Source: Cotesia glomerata
Lineage: Eukaryota > Arthropoda > Insecta > Hymenoptera > Braconidae
Length of the DNA stretch: 64,000 nucleotides
Direction of reading: 5' to 3'
Assembly (NCBI RefSeq): GCF_020080835.1
Contig: NC_058158.1
Span: 1,302,001 to 1,366,000, forward strand
Every line of letters begins with the position of its first letter. Position 1 is the stretch's first letter. The notes beneath the pieces were generated by a model, which had not been told where the DNA came from, ran no database searches, and saw only the letters and a program-made list of their open reading frames with translations. Below, one piece after another: positions 14,903 through 25,815 of the stretch. The position numbers and the translations under genes are program-made.

Positions 14903-17900
14903 CTAGACGAGTATCTTCCAATCAAACCTATTATTGCTGGTGTGGGTGATGGGTGGGAAGGGAGGAGGATGTAATTGCCAGCCATCAATCTCCTCGCAAG
15001 CAGTGAGACAAGCTAAATAAGGAACTCGCTGGACCAACCTCGTAACTTCGGCAGCGGATGGAACTCTTCCTCCAGTGAGCTGTCTGGTACAAGCTGCGAG
15101 CGAAGCTGCATGCGCTACGATCAGAACATTCCCGACAGTTCCCTCAATAATTTTCTTAACCAGCCCGTAGCTTCTCTCGTAGTACTGCGCGGCGTTTTCC
15201 TTGTCAGGAAGCTGTCCAACGCTAACAATCGGGTGGTAATTTTTGTCTACATTGAACCCGGCCCGGGTCAGCTCCTCACTGGTCATCCAGGCTGGCAACC
15301 CGTTGGGGTACCAGGCCAGCCATTCAATCAAGCCCGGCTCTACTTTCATTTCAATACTTGAACCGAGTCCCTTCAAAATGTGAGATAGAGTTTGAACGCA
15401 TCTTAGAGATGGTGAAGCAAAGGCCACGTCTATTTTTACATTTGAGGACTTCATCGCCTCGCCAGTCAAGTAAGCTTGCAGCTCTCCTATAGTGGTCAGT
15501 GGACTGTCATTTTGATAGTCCTGGATATTTCTCACAGGAATTTTTTCCGGCATGTTCAGGTCGCGGCGGATGTAACAGCCGTCTGCTTCGAAGCAGTAAG
15601 GAATCCATGCTCCGAATGTGAAGTCTACGCGTTCGCCGTGACGACAGATGTAAATTTGTCGAAGAGAAGTTGCTGGAGAGCCTTCGACCTATGAGTTAAT
15701 TATTATTTTATTTTTTTACTCGATAAATTCTTTGAAGAAATTAATAAAAATTTTTTTCATAATTTTTAGATAACTTATAATTTAAAATTTTGCTTTATTA
15801 AATAATGATTCTTGTTGAATTGCACTGTACTTTCTTAACTATTGATGTTTTTAAAGATATAAGCTCATTTTGATGTTACACTTGTCAAGAGCTTTCATTT
15901 GAGTACCCACATACATTTTTGATATACTTTTCATATATACATATATATTATATACATAAATATCTAAAATATATGAAAAATTGATGTGGGTACTCAAATG
16001 AAAGGTCTCGATGAGTGTAACATCAGGATGAGCTTATATCTTCAAAAATATCATTAGTTGACAAGATAGAAAAGTCAGTTCTTAATTATTGACATTTTTT
16101 AAGATATAAGTTCATTCTGATGTTACACTCATCAAGAGCTTTCATTTGAGTACCCACATGCATTTTTATATATTTTTCTTATATACATATATATAATATA
16201 TATAAATATATGAAAAATTGATGTGGGTGCTTAAATTAAAGGTCTCAATGATAGTAATGTCGGAGTGAGCTTATATCTTTAAAAATGTCAATAGTTCACG
16301 AGACACATTAATTTCTTAATTAAGTATGTAGACAGAGAGAGAGAGCATTTTCAAATGCAGCCTTTCAAATTTTTTAAAATAATTATACCATGAAGAGGTA
16401 TTTATTTTATTTAATTTTATTTTTAATTAATTAATTAAATTTTGCTTTATGAAATAATGACTTTTGTTAAATTGAACTGTACTTCCTTCAATATTGACTT
16501 TTTCAAAGATATAAGCTCATCCTGATGTTACAATCATTAAAATCTTTCATTTGAATACCCACATGCACTTTGATATATACATATATATAACATATATCAA
16601 TATTTAAAAGATATGAAAAATTGATGTGGGTACTCAAATGAAAGATCTCAATGAGTATAAACATCGGGATGAGCTTATATCTTTAAAAATGTCAATAGTT
16701 TACAAGATACGAGGTCGCTTCTTAATTACTGACATTTTTTAAGATATAAGCTCATCCTGATGTTACACTCATCAAGCGCTTTCATTTGAGTGCCCACTTG
16801 CATTTTTGATATATTTTTCATATATTCATATACATAATATATATAAATATATAAAATATATGAAAAATTGATGTGGGTACTCAAATAAAAGGTCTCGATG
16901 AGTGTAACATCGGGATGAGCTTATATCTTTAAAAATGTCATTAGTTTACAAAATAGCAAAGTCAGTTCTTAATTATTGACATTTTTTCAGATATTAGCTC
17001 ATCCTGATGTTACACGCATCAAGAGCTTTCATTTAAGTACCAACATGCATTTTGATATATTTTTCATATATACATATATATAATATATATAAATATATGA
17101 AAAATTGATGTGGGTACTCAAATGAAAGCTTTTGATGAGTGTAATTTTGAAATGAGCTTATATCTTTAAAAATGTTAATAGTTCACAAGATACGAGGTCA
17201 TTTCTTTATTATGAAGAATAACATTTCTATATTAAGTATAATTAAATATATTTAATTAAAAATATAAAAATACTTACTGGTTCAGTATCAGAAGGAAGAC
17301 CATCAACAATATCCACAGAATCAGTTAAAAAAATAGGCTTTCTACATCTAGGACTTACTACTTCTGCTGTAGCAGAGTAAACAGGCACAACAACTGTCTT
17401 ATGCAGCGTCCAGGTGCTGGTCACAGCCGTACGCTTGGTAAAATCAACTGGAAACTGTCCTGAGGCACCAGTTGAGTGAGAAACACCTTGGGCCCAGCCA
17501 TCAGCTGAGCTGTCTTCTTGTAAATAAATAAAATCACCTGGTCCCAATTCAAGCTCGTCATTTGCCTGAGGAGTGAAGGGCTGAACAACTTTGTGGACTC
17601 TCCAGGCCCGGAACCGCGGGTCGCGAGAGTAGAGTTTAAGCTCCCAGTTACTGGATGACGGGATTAGTTTCTCTATCATGGAGCGCAAGGCTTGGAAGTG
17701 TTGGCTCGAGAACTCGTAGGCCAGAGATACGTGCATAGACTTTGTGTCAGCTTCTGCAGTGATTCCTATGTTTGATAACTTCTTGATGAACTTGCTGACA
17801 GCTGATTCGAAGAAGCTGGCTTGCTTTTCATTTATGAACAAGCCGATGAAGTTTGGGGACACATAGGGCTCCAGTTCTACTCGGTCCATGCAGTCGCTTG

Positions 17901-18387
17901 GTTCTAGTAGTGTTTCTAGAGCTTTTGATACTTGTTCTGAATTTTTGTCAGGTACCTGAAATTTTTATGACGTTTATTAGAAGATATTTTTTTTTAATTT
18001 TATTAATTTTATTATTGATGATTTTTTTTAGCATAATTTATTTGTTAAAAAAAAATTCTAAAGTATCTGCTAATTAAACTGACATTAATAAATGATACTA
18101 AATTTAACAGACATCTAACAATTTTTTAATATTTTTGTAACATCAAAATTATAATGAAAAAAATTTAATTAAAAATTTTAGAAAATTATAAGTGCAAATT
18201 TTTTTTAAATATTTTTTTTATAATAATTTATTAACTAGTAATAAAATTTTGCTTTATTAAATAATGAATCTTGCTAAATTGCACTGTATTTTCTTGAATG
18301 TTAACGTTTTGAAAGATATAAGCTCATCCTGATGTTACACTCATCAAGAGCTTTCATTTGAATACCCATATGCATTTTTGATATATT

Positions 18388-18460
<73 letters not shown>

Positions 18461-18958
18461 CATATTATATATATATACATATATAATATATATAAATATA
18501 TGAAAAAATGATGTGGGTACTTAAATGAAAGGTCTTGATGAGTGTAACATCGAGATGAGCTTATATCTTTAAAAACGTCAATAATTCACAAGATATAAGA
18601 TCATTTCTTAATTATTGATATTTTTAAAGATATAAGCTCATCTTGATGTTACACTCATCAGGACCTTTCATTAGAGTACCCACATGCATTTTTTATATAT
18701 TTTTCATATATACATATATATAAATATATAAAATATATAAAAAATTGATGTGGGTACTCAAATAAAAGGTCTCGATGAGAGTAATATCAGGATGAGCTTA
18801 TATCTTTAAAAATGTCAATAGTTCACAAGATATGAGGTCAGTTCTTAATTATTCAAATTTTTTAAGATATAAGCTCATCTCGATGTTACACTTACCAAGA
18901 GCTTCATTTGAGTACCCACATGCATTTTGATAGATTTTTCATATATAGATATATATAT

Positions 18959-19018
<60 letters not shown>

Positions 19019-19990
19019 TATATATATATACATATATAATATATATAAATATATGAAAAAATGATGTGGGTACTTAAATGAAAGCTCTTGATGGGTGTAA
19101 CATCGGGATGAACTTATATCTTTAAAAATGTCCATAGTTGACAAGATACGAGGTCAGTTCTTAATTATGTATCTATAGAGCATTTTCGAATGCAGCCTAA
19201 ATATATCATAATAAATTAACTATTGGTGAGAATGATATGAAGCCATAAAAAGGTACAACTCCAGGTCAAGAGTTTTCCAATCATAAAAACCCATTTTATC
19301 ATATAAATACACTAAAATTCTGTTTATTCTCTTAATAATATAGATTATAAAAATTTCAAGAATTGTCAGTTGTCAGCTAATTTTAATATTATAATTAATA
19401 AATACCTTAAAAAAACGGAGTAAAGTGATATGAGGCATATAATCATGAGCTTTATTCCATTCCAATAGTTTGCTGTCTTCCCAAAATTTATTAAGATTAT
19501 CAGCAAGCTGCCCCGTGGGACAAGCATACAAAATAAACTCCCTCGGGTTGTCCGCGTCAAGATAAAGGTCCTGGACATGTTTCAATAACCAGTTTGTCGC
19601 CAATTCAGCTCCTTGATGTCCAGTAGCTGTCAACGCTTTTTCCCTGAATAAAAGAAGAAATCAAATAATTTATTTCTAAAATTAAATTTTTAGTAATTAA
19701 TTAAATAAACTTTATAATAGGATTTAAGTTTAGTATTTAGGTCAAGTTTAACAGCTGTTTGTTTACACGCAGCATCGAAACGTCATTCTCACATGCTAAT
19801 GTCAAGAGCACGGAAAATCAATTGTAGTAAAAACAGGATAAGGAGTAAGTATTTATAAAGTAAAATAAATTTACTGTACTTACGCTCTGAGCTTGGAGAA
19901 TCCAAGTTTCAATAAAATTTCCAGTGGTGTCAGCTGTTTGCAGGGCGCTTTCGTGGCCGTTTGACATTTCCGCGGAGGTAGTGTCGTCAT
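14903..19990 (-). CDS. UBASH3/Sts-like protein: UBA, 2H phosphoesterase, SH3, histidine phosphatase
   Basis: Coding exons on the minus strand: 19990-19884, 19643-19406, 17955-17278 and 15688-14903, all with GT-AG borders and matching phases, giving 602 aa (vertebrate UBASH3B about 649). Start MTTLPPRKCQTATK fits insect Sts proteins; the long open frame over exon 1 is a different, non-coding frame. Domains: UBA at about 18-60 (TPLEILLKLGFSKLRAEKAL); 2H phosphoesterase with both HxT/S motifs (HIT 107-109, HVS 190-192); SH3 at about 233-290 (ELGPGDFIYL, GWAQG); histidine phosphatase 342-602 with catalytic RHGERVD (His358) and second His534 in VAHAASL. In vertebrates these enzymes dephosphorylate tyrosine kinases; in insects the related ecdysteroid-phosphate phosphatase releases ecdysteroids. 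Which substrate applies here cannot be read from sequence. Introns 2 and 3 are packed with the palindromic repeats. Confidence 0.95.
15780..17200. repeat. Five palindromic ~240-bp units in UBASH3-like intron 3
   Basis: Two units (about 15850-16045 and 16100-16270), a boundary with 'gagagagagcattttcaaatgcagcc', then three more (about 16505-16680, 16740-16930, 16990-17170). The motif 'gagcattttcaaatgcagcc' is the same 5'-side module seen in the Helitron-like copies, so this is probably two elements side by side, both with eroded ends. Confidence 0.8.
18239..19344 (-). mobile_element. Helitron-like element, minus orientation, in UBASH3-like intron 2
   Basis: The right border reads 'tctcttaataatatag' and ends at 19344 followed by T, i.e. 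A|TCTATATTATTAAGAG on the minus strand, the 5' terminus of this family. It carries three palindromic units (18310-18570, 18620-18800, 18860-19115), two with long (TA)n loops. The left end abuts 'aactagtaataaaattttgc'; the hairpin/CTAG 3' end seen in other copies is absent or reduced to 'ctag' at 18235. Confidence 0.65.
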
Positions 19991-20410
19991 AGTTGAACAT
20001 CACTCGGGCAAATGAAGAGAAGACTCCGGAAATAGAAGCAGAAACGTGTTTTTTGAAGGGCAGCTAAAAAAATTCACAAGTAAGTATCCTAGGTCTTGTC
20101 CTGAGTCTTGTCACTGGTTAAATGAAACTCTGCCAGAAGATGGCAGCAAGTTCATTTACAGTCTAATAAATAACAAAATAACCTCTGGACTGATTCTGGT
20201 TTGTTATGTTGCAGTTTGTTGATTTTTCTAGTGCTTATTTTATTTTTTTTTTTAGATTTTTAATAAAAATTAATTAATTTCAATTAAGGATTAATTTTTT
20301 TCAATTAAAAAACTACTTACTTGCTTTATAACTGGAGAGTTTTAATCAGCTGTCACTTTATCTAATCACAGGCCTAGCTGAACCAATCCTATCAACAGAG
20401 ATTAATTTAG
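19991..20410 (-). promoter_or_regulatory. Probable 5' UTR and promoter of the UBASH3-like gene
   Basis: On the minus strand an acceptor-like 'gaatttttttag' lies at about 20063, and a donor-like 'aagcaa|gtaagtag' at about 20326. This suggests a non-coding first exon upstream of about 20327 spliced to the exon with the start codon. No TATA or initiator could be chosen with confidence. Confidence 0.35.
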
Positions 20411-21082
20411 AGGTGAGTAAATATTTACTTAGAAATTAATTTAGCAGGTATTTGATCATTTTTATAACAAATAAATTATTTAAAAAAATTAGATAAGGAA
20501 ATTATAAATGTAATTTTTTAAAATAAATTTTAAAAATTGTAAAGTGACAGCTAACTTTAATGTCAATATTTACATTTGATATTTTGCTTCAATAAAATGT
20601 CATTTATCATGACAGTAAAGTTAGCAGTCATTATAGAATTTTTTAATTTTTTTTAACAAACGAATTTGTTCCAAAAAATAATTTTTAAAAAATTGCACTT
20701 TTTATTTTTTTTAATTTCTACATGCTAATTTTTTTTTCTTATTTTTTTTTGCCATAATTTATTTGTTAAAAAAAAATTTTTAAAATTATTTAATATCTGC
20801 TAAATTTATTTTCATTCATTTATCACTTGTTGTCATTTTTGTAATGCTACAATTAGATGAAAATTAATTTAACAGATAATAAATTTAACAGCAAAAAAAA
20901 TGAGAAAATAGTATATTGTGCAACGAGTGCGACAACGTCGCACAAGTTGCACATATACTATTTTGTATTACAAATGCGGCGATAGATGTAGGCACAAAAT
21001 CGGGGTCCAGGGGCAAAGCCCCGGCGGAGCCTCCCAATCCATAAAAACAAATAAAAAGTTAAAAAAAAAAAAGAAACAAATA
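20411..21082. repeat. AT-rich spacer with a short palindromic block
   Basis: About 20905-21050 contains 'atagtatattgtgcaacg', an imperfect palindrome of 'gcgacaacgtcgc', and a block 'ggggcaaagccccggcgg'. Similar 'atagtata' flanks mark the repeats at 21330 and 21670, so this may be a diverged relative. The rest is AT-rich. Confidence 0.4.
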
Positions 21083-21144
21083 AGGTAAAAGCCCCAATAG
21101 ATGATCACGTACCAGTATATGATCATCTATTGGGGCTTTTACCT
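21083..21144. mobile_element. 62-bp perfect-arm micro-MITE
   Basis: Two perfect 25-bp inverted arms (starting 'aggtaaaagccccaatag') separated by 12 bases and flanked by TA on both sides. The terminus matches that of the nested MITE at 13930-14139, so it is probably a minimal member of the same TA-targeting family. Confidence 0.8.
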
Positions 21145-21329
21145 TATATATCACATAATAAATGCAAAGTAACTAATATTAATTAATAAAAAATAAATTT
21201 ACACATTGAAACAATCAACACCTAAAATTAAATGACATTAAATTTAGCTGTCACTACAATTTTTTAATCTTCTTTCATAAAAAATTGCATTTTTTATTTT
21301 GTAAAATTCCTACATGTCAATTTAAAAAA

Positions 21330-21553
21330 AAATAGTATATTTCTTACCTAGGGCAGGAAAATAAGAAATGTCTCAGATCACATGTAATTGTTGACCGAGG
21401 CGAAGCCGAGGTCGACAAACATGTGATCTGAGGCTTTCTTATTTCCTGCCCGTGGTGAGAATACTATTTTTCTCCTCGACGGAGGCGGAAAGCGGCATTT
21501 TCATTTAGCGCAGCGGGCAGAAAATTGACGCTTTCCGCCCGGAGGGGAGAAAA
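21330..21553. repeat. ~220-bp multi-palindrome repeat (family C), copy 1
   Basis: Opens 'atagtatatt'; contains an inverted pair 'cctcagatcacatg'/'catgtgatctgagg'-like around 'gccgaggcgaagccgaggtc', then a second inverted pair around 'tagcgcagcgggc' ('ggcggaaagcg' and 'cgctttccgcc'). It therefore folds as two hairpins in a row. Other copies: 21670-21892, 48243-48461, 48462-48684. Confidence 0.75.
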
Positions 21554-21669
21554 AATTTTTTTTTGTCATAATTTATTTTTTACAAAAGTTATTAAAATTA
21601 TCAAATTTCTACTCAATTAATTTTTACCACAATTAGCTCAATATTAATTAATTATTTTTACTTTCGTTA

Positions 21670-21892
21670 ATAGTATATTACACACCTAGGGAAGTAAAGT
21701 AAGAAATGTCTCAGATCACATGCAATTGTTGGCCGAGGCGAAGCCGAGGTCAACAAACATGTGATCTGAGGCTTTCTTATTTACTTCCCGCGGAGTGTAT
21801 ACTATTTTTTTGCTCGACGAAGGCAGAAAGGGGCAACTTCGCTTAGCGCAGCAGGCCGAAAGTTGACGCTTTCTGCCCGTCGAGCAAAAAAA
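21670..21892. repeat. Multi-palindrome repeat family C, copy 2
   Basis: The same two-hairpin layout as copy 1, with 'ttacacacctagggaagtaa' and the complementary 'ttacttcccgcggagtgta' as outer arms. Almost identical in sequence to 48462-48684, so the exchange between the loci is fairly recent. Confidence 0.75.
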
Positions 21893-22010
21893 GTATGAAC
21901 TTTGTAATGTCAACTTCACTTCTTTAATATTGACAGTTAGATTGTGTTTTTTTTGTTATTTATTTTAATTTTAGCAGTTTTCACAGTCAATTGTATGCGA
22001 CAAGGATAGT

Positions 22011-22042
22011 TTGAGTGCGACAAGTAAACTTGTCGCACTCAA
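22011..22042. repeat. Perfect 32-bp palindrome
   Basis: Two 15-base perfect arms ('ttgagtgcgacaagt' and its complement) around AA. The nearby 'gtatgcgacaagg' repeats part of the arm. It shares the 'gcgacaa' motif with the block at about 20930, hence possibly a relic of one element spanning 20905-22150. Confidence 0.6.
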
Positions 22043-22149
22043 ATAACGGTTTTATTTATGAAAAAACTCATGCGTAATTTCAAAATGGGCAAACAGCTCT
22101 TTTTCAACCGCAACAGCGAGCGCCAAGGTACTACTTTTCCCGCATGAGT

Positions 22150-22618
22150 AATACAAAAAAATGACATGTAGAAATATTAAAAAACTATAAATGCAATTTT
22201 ATGAAAATTAAGTTAGCCGAATAAATAAATATTATATTATTTGGTTTAATTTAATTAATAGTAAATTTGTTTATTAAATTATATAGAATATAATATAATT
22301 TTATTTTTACATTGCTGTCTAACTTATAATTTTATTGAATTATGTATATAACATCTAATCGTGATGTTAGTATAATTTTTATAAATATTACATAAGAATT
22401 TATATTAACTACAAACTTTTGCTGTATATTTTTTAACACTAAATTTTATCAATCATTTAATAATCACAGAAGAGCTTTTTGTAAATAACCACTTGTCTTT
22501 TCCTTCAACTAAAATATAAAAAATTTATTAAATTAACATAAAAATATTAAATTCTTATAAAAAAAATTATTAATCTAAAAAAACTACCAATTATTTTAAT
22601 TTAAATAATAACAAAAAT
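22150..22618. other. AT-rich intergenic DNA
   Basis: No coding or repeat signal recognised; it includes the 3' flank of the minus-strand small peptide gene. Confidence 0.35.
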
Positions 22619-23740
22619 TTATCTGTACAACGTCTTCAATTGATTGAACACTTCTTTACTAAAATTTTCTTCTGAGATTGGCTCAATTAACGTAGCAGCC
22701 GCAAAAATGATGGTCAAGTGGAAAGTTCCCAAGAGCTGAAATTATTAAAATTAATTTAATCTTATTTTTAATAAAAAATAAAATATTTTTTTAATTATTT
22801 ATTTTGATTTGGCAAAATAAAATATTTGTTTCTATTTTATTTTAATATTTTTTTTATTGCAAATTACAAAAAAAAAAAAATTAATTTAAATAAATTAAAT
22901 TATTATTATGCTATTGTTGCTCAATAAATTATTAAATTGCTTTTACGTAAATAAATATATTTAGAAATTAATAAATCTCTCTATCTGTGCGTTTGATGAT
23001 TATGTAACGTCCATGTTTCATCCTCTCGAATTACTTGGTGGTAAGAGTATTCATCCGAATAATTCTCCCGAGAAAGAATTGCTCGGCAAAATTATTTTCA
23101 AAACGGAACTTAACATATTTTTGAATCATCACTACAAACGAGAAATCTTCGCCCTCTATCGAGGCTCGCGCAAGCTCATCAATTGTCGAAAATTTTCTAA
23201 GTTTTTATTTCCCAAACACAATTCTTTAAAATAATAATCGTCATTTCTTTCATTATCGATCCATTCGTTTCGTCAAATTCACAATTCTTTATTATTTTAA
23301 TCGTAATTTCTTTCATTTTCTATCCATTCGTCGCTTTCCCGTACTAAATCTTGGTTGGGACTTAAAATAATTTATCACACTCTTAATTTCTTAATTCAAT
23401 CAAACCTTCGCTAACAATAATATAATATTATTAGTTAAATAAATACAATAATGAAAAATTAAATGGTAATCGCCGCAATAATCATAATAATAATTATTTT
23501 TATTAATTTTTAAATAATTAATAAAAATAAACCAAAATACTTAAATACAAAAAGTAAGACCTTGGTTATAATTAGTTAAATTAAAATTATTAGATTGAAA
23601 AATTTAAATGTGAATAAAATACAACGATGGCAAATTTGAAAATTTAGAGAAAAACTGTCAAAATTAATAAAAATGTTAATAAATCAATTGATTTTAGCAA
23701 AATAGTTTGTAAAACTTACAGAAAATGTCGATTTGGACAT
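22619..23740 (-). CDS. Putative 45-residue secreted or membrane peptide
   Basis: Two minus-strand exons: 23740-23720 (7 codons from ATG, donor GTAAGT) and 22735-22619 (acceptor 'atttcag', stop TAA), joining in phase 0 to 45 aa. The N-terminal ~26 residues are a good signal peptide or single membrane helix: short polar start MSKSTFS, then LLGTFHLTIIFAAATL. A small acidic/basic tail follows, containing EENFSKEVFNQLK. There is no Cys, so no disulphide-rich toxin fold is suggested. I do not recognise the family. Support comes only from clean splice sites, phase and the non-random hydrophobic profile; at this size a chance arrangement is possible. It could alternatively be the 3' end of a longer transcript whose upstream exons I cannot see. 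Confidence 0.45.
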
Positions 23741-23824
23741 GCTTGCTGAATCCGATTCGATACTTGGTACACTTTAATATTTTAACAGGTTAACAGTACG
23801 AAATTTTACGAGGGAATGAGCTTT

Positions 23825-24677
23825 GGGGGCGTCCATAAATTACGTGAGGCATTTTTGAGAATTTTTTAACCCCCCCCTCCCCCCTTGACAAGATTTCGTA
23901 AGATTTTCCTCAACTCCCTCCCCCCTCCCCTAATCTCACGCGAGATTATTCAAAATTTATGTTTTGGCTGTAAACGGGTTGGATTATTGAGAAAAAAAGT
24001 GCCATTCGGCTACACCCGACATGGATAGGTAGATTTCTTGTTTGAATATTGAAAAAAACACGTTATTAAAAGGCCGTAATGTCCTAAAATTTATTTTTTA
24101 TTATATTTTTGCAAATAACGATATGAGACTGACTACAGTAAATAGATATTTAAAGACATCTACCTAAAAAATAGGATTTTTTTACATATAAAAGTCATTT
24201 GATGATAAAAGCTAAAATTTAATTTATTATTGATTTTTTTTGAATTTTCTCAACTACGAAATAAATTGAAAAAGTATTAAAGTCGACGAACAATAGTTTA
24301 AATTGAAGATAATTAAACATATTATGACAAAATTGTATTAAAATTACGACATGAGACCGGCTACCACCGATAGATTTCTAAAGAAATCTATACCTAAAAA
24401 ATTAGTGAATCCTATCGATCAATAATCAAATTAAACAATCGAGCGCTACTTTGCTGCTCTGCAGGGTTCAGACGAATACGACAAACACTATTGTGTCAAA
24501 TTTGGCCATATTTTATTATAGAAATACTTTTTCACGCAATTTTACACTGTTTTCTGCTAGAGAAAAAATTACGTGATATTTGTTAAGATCCCCCCCTTCC
24601 CCCTAAGTGAGATTTGGTAAGATTTAGCATGATCCACTCCCCCCCTAGAACACCTCACGTAATTAATGGACGCCCCC
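23825..24677. mobile_element. 853-bp MITE-like element with GGGGGCGTCCAT ends
   Basis: Left end 'gggggcgtccataaattacg' then 'tgagg'; right end 'cctcacgtaattaatggacg' then 'ccccc', giving terminal inverted repeats of about 25 bp with few mismatches. Just inside each end are C-rich 'ccccctcccccc' tracts. Both flanks read 'ttt', a possible 3-bp target duplication. No transposase frame. Confidence 0.8.
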
Positions 24678-24877
24678 TTTCTGAGGCCGTAATTATAGAA
24701 ACTTATTTTTCAGAGCCTAGGTATTAAACTACATCATCTTTTTCAAGTACTCCTAAGCTACCACAAGGTTCAGGATTAAAATTCCAATACTTATTTCTTA
24801 AAATAAGTCTATTGTAATGATAAAAATAAATTCTCAAAATATTAACACCTGGAGATTTCATTTGTAAAATCCATCAT

Positions 24878-25189
24878 AACAGATGAAATTTTTTATTGAA
24901 AGATAATTCACTATTTCAGATCAATTGACCGCACCGTTTTTGAGTAATTAATTTTCGAAATTGTATCTTTACACGTAGAGGTATAGAGAGATGGTAAAGT
25001 TAGTATGAAATCTTTGGCCCACTCGAGTGGTACCATCTCGAGTGGTACCATCTCTATACCTCTACGTGTAAAAAAAACAATTTCGAAAATTAATTACTCA
25101 AAAACGGTGCGGTCAATTGATCTGAAATTTTGGTAGTGAATTATTAATATATTTATCTTTCAATAAAAAAATTTCATAATTTTCTGTTG
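24878..25189. repeat. Foldback element with ~115-140-bp arms
   Basis: The sequence from 'aacagatgaaattttttatt' to 'gtatagagagatgg' is mirrored, as reverse complement, from 25048 to 25189. Arms include 'gatcaattgaccgcaccg' and 'acacgtagaggtatag'. The spacer contains a direct duplication of 'ctcgagtggtaccatctc'. Arm identity is high. Confidence 0.8.
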
Positions 25190-25227
25190 AAATACCTATC
25201 ACGCTACAACTACCTTAAACTTTGACA

Positions 25228-25435
25228 GGGAATATAATGAGCTCGAAGAGCTCAAAAGCATAAGAAAGCTATCTCTTTGGGCTCGGAGAGCTCAAAATGA
25301 CTCATAAATTGTATTTTTGAGCTCGAAGAGCTCAAAAACGTCATAAGTGCAATTTTAAGCGCCTAGGTATGGAATTAGCGGGAAGTTGCCGGGATGGCCT
25401 TCAAGGTCAACCGTTTTCCTAATTTTTTAACAAAT
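25228..25435 (-). repeat. Family A repeat, terminal fragment
   Basis: Has the repeated 'gagctcgaagagctcaaaa' motifs and the conserved terminus 'attagcgggaagttgc', ending 'aaccgttttcctaatt', in reverse orientation to 4721-5630. The rest of the element is absent. Confidence 0.75.
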
Positions 25436-25815
25436 AAATTATAGCAAAAAAGTAGGCTAACTTAATTTTCATGTTTTTTAAAAATAATTTTTCAGAAAAA
25501 ATTGATTTGTTAAATTAAATTAATAAATCATCAAGTGATTTTTGATTTTTTTTCAACAATTAAAAAAAAATTGTACGTATATTTTTAAAAATTTTTTATA
25601 TTTAAAATTTTATTAAAATTAAATTTATTTGTTCCAACAATTTTTAAAATTATCAAATATCTGCTAAATTAATTTTCATATTTTTTTTTTTCTAATTTAA
25701 TTAATGAAAAAAAAAAAATAAAAACGTCGGCTAAATAGAATAAATTTTTTTAATAAATTTTCAGATTTTGCCTAATTTAATTTTCATGGAATTTTTATTT
25801 ATTTTAGATTTAGAT
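25436..25815 (+). promoter_or_regulatory. AT-rich upstream region of the nitrobindin gene
   Basis: An acceptor-like 'ttttattttag' ends at 25807, eight bases before the start codon, so an upstream non-coding exon is likely. It was not located. The remainder is A/T homopolymer-rich. Confidence 0.3.

Noticed and set aside
21716..21919. Minus frame with similar protein at 48508-48810 (FFCSTGRKRQLSA...)
   Set aside because: Shared only because both lie in family C copies. It crosses the hairpins and starts at non-equivalent contexts; conserved DNA explains the similarity.
23013..23234. 73-codon frame inside the intron of the putative micropeptide gene
   Set aside because: Opposite strand, no splice support, no recognisable domain; local composition shows direct repeats ('cgtcatttctttcatt').
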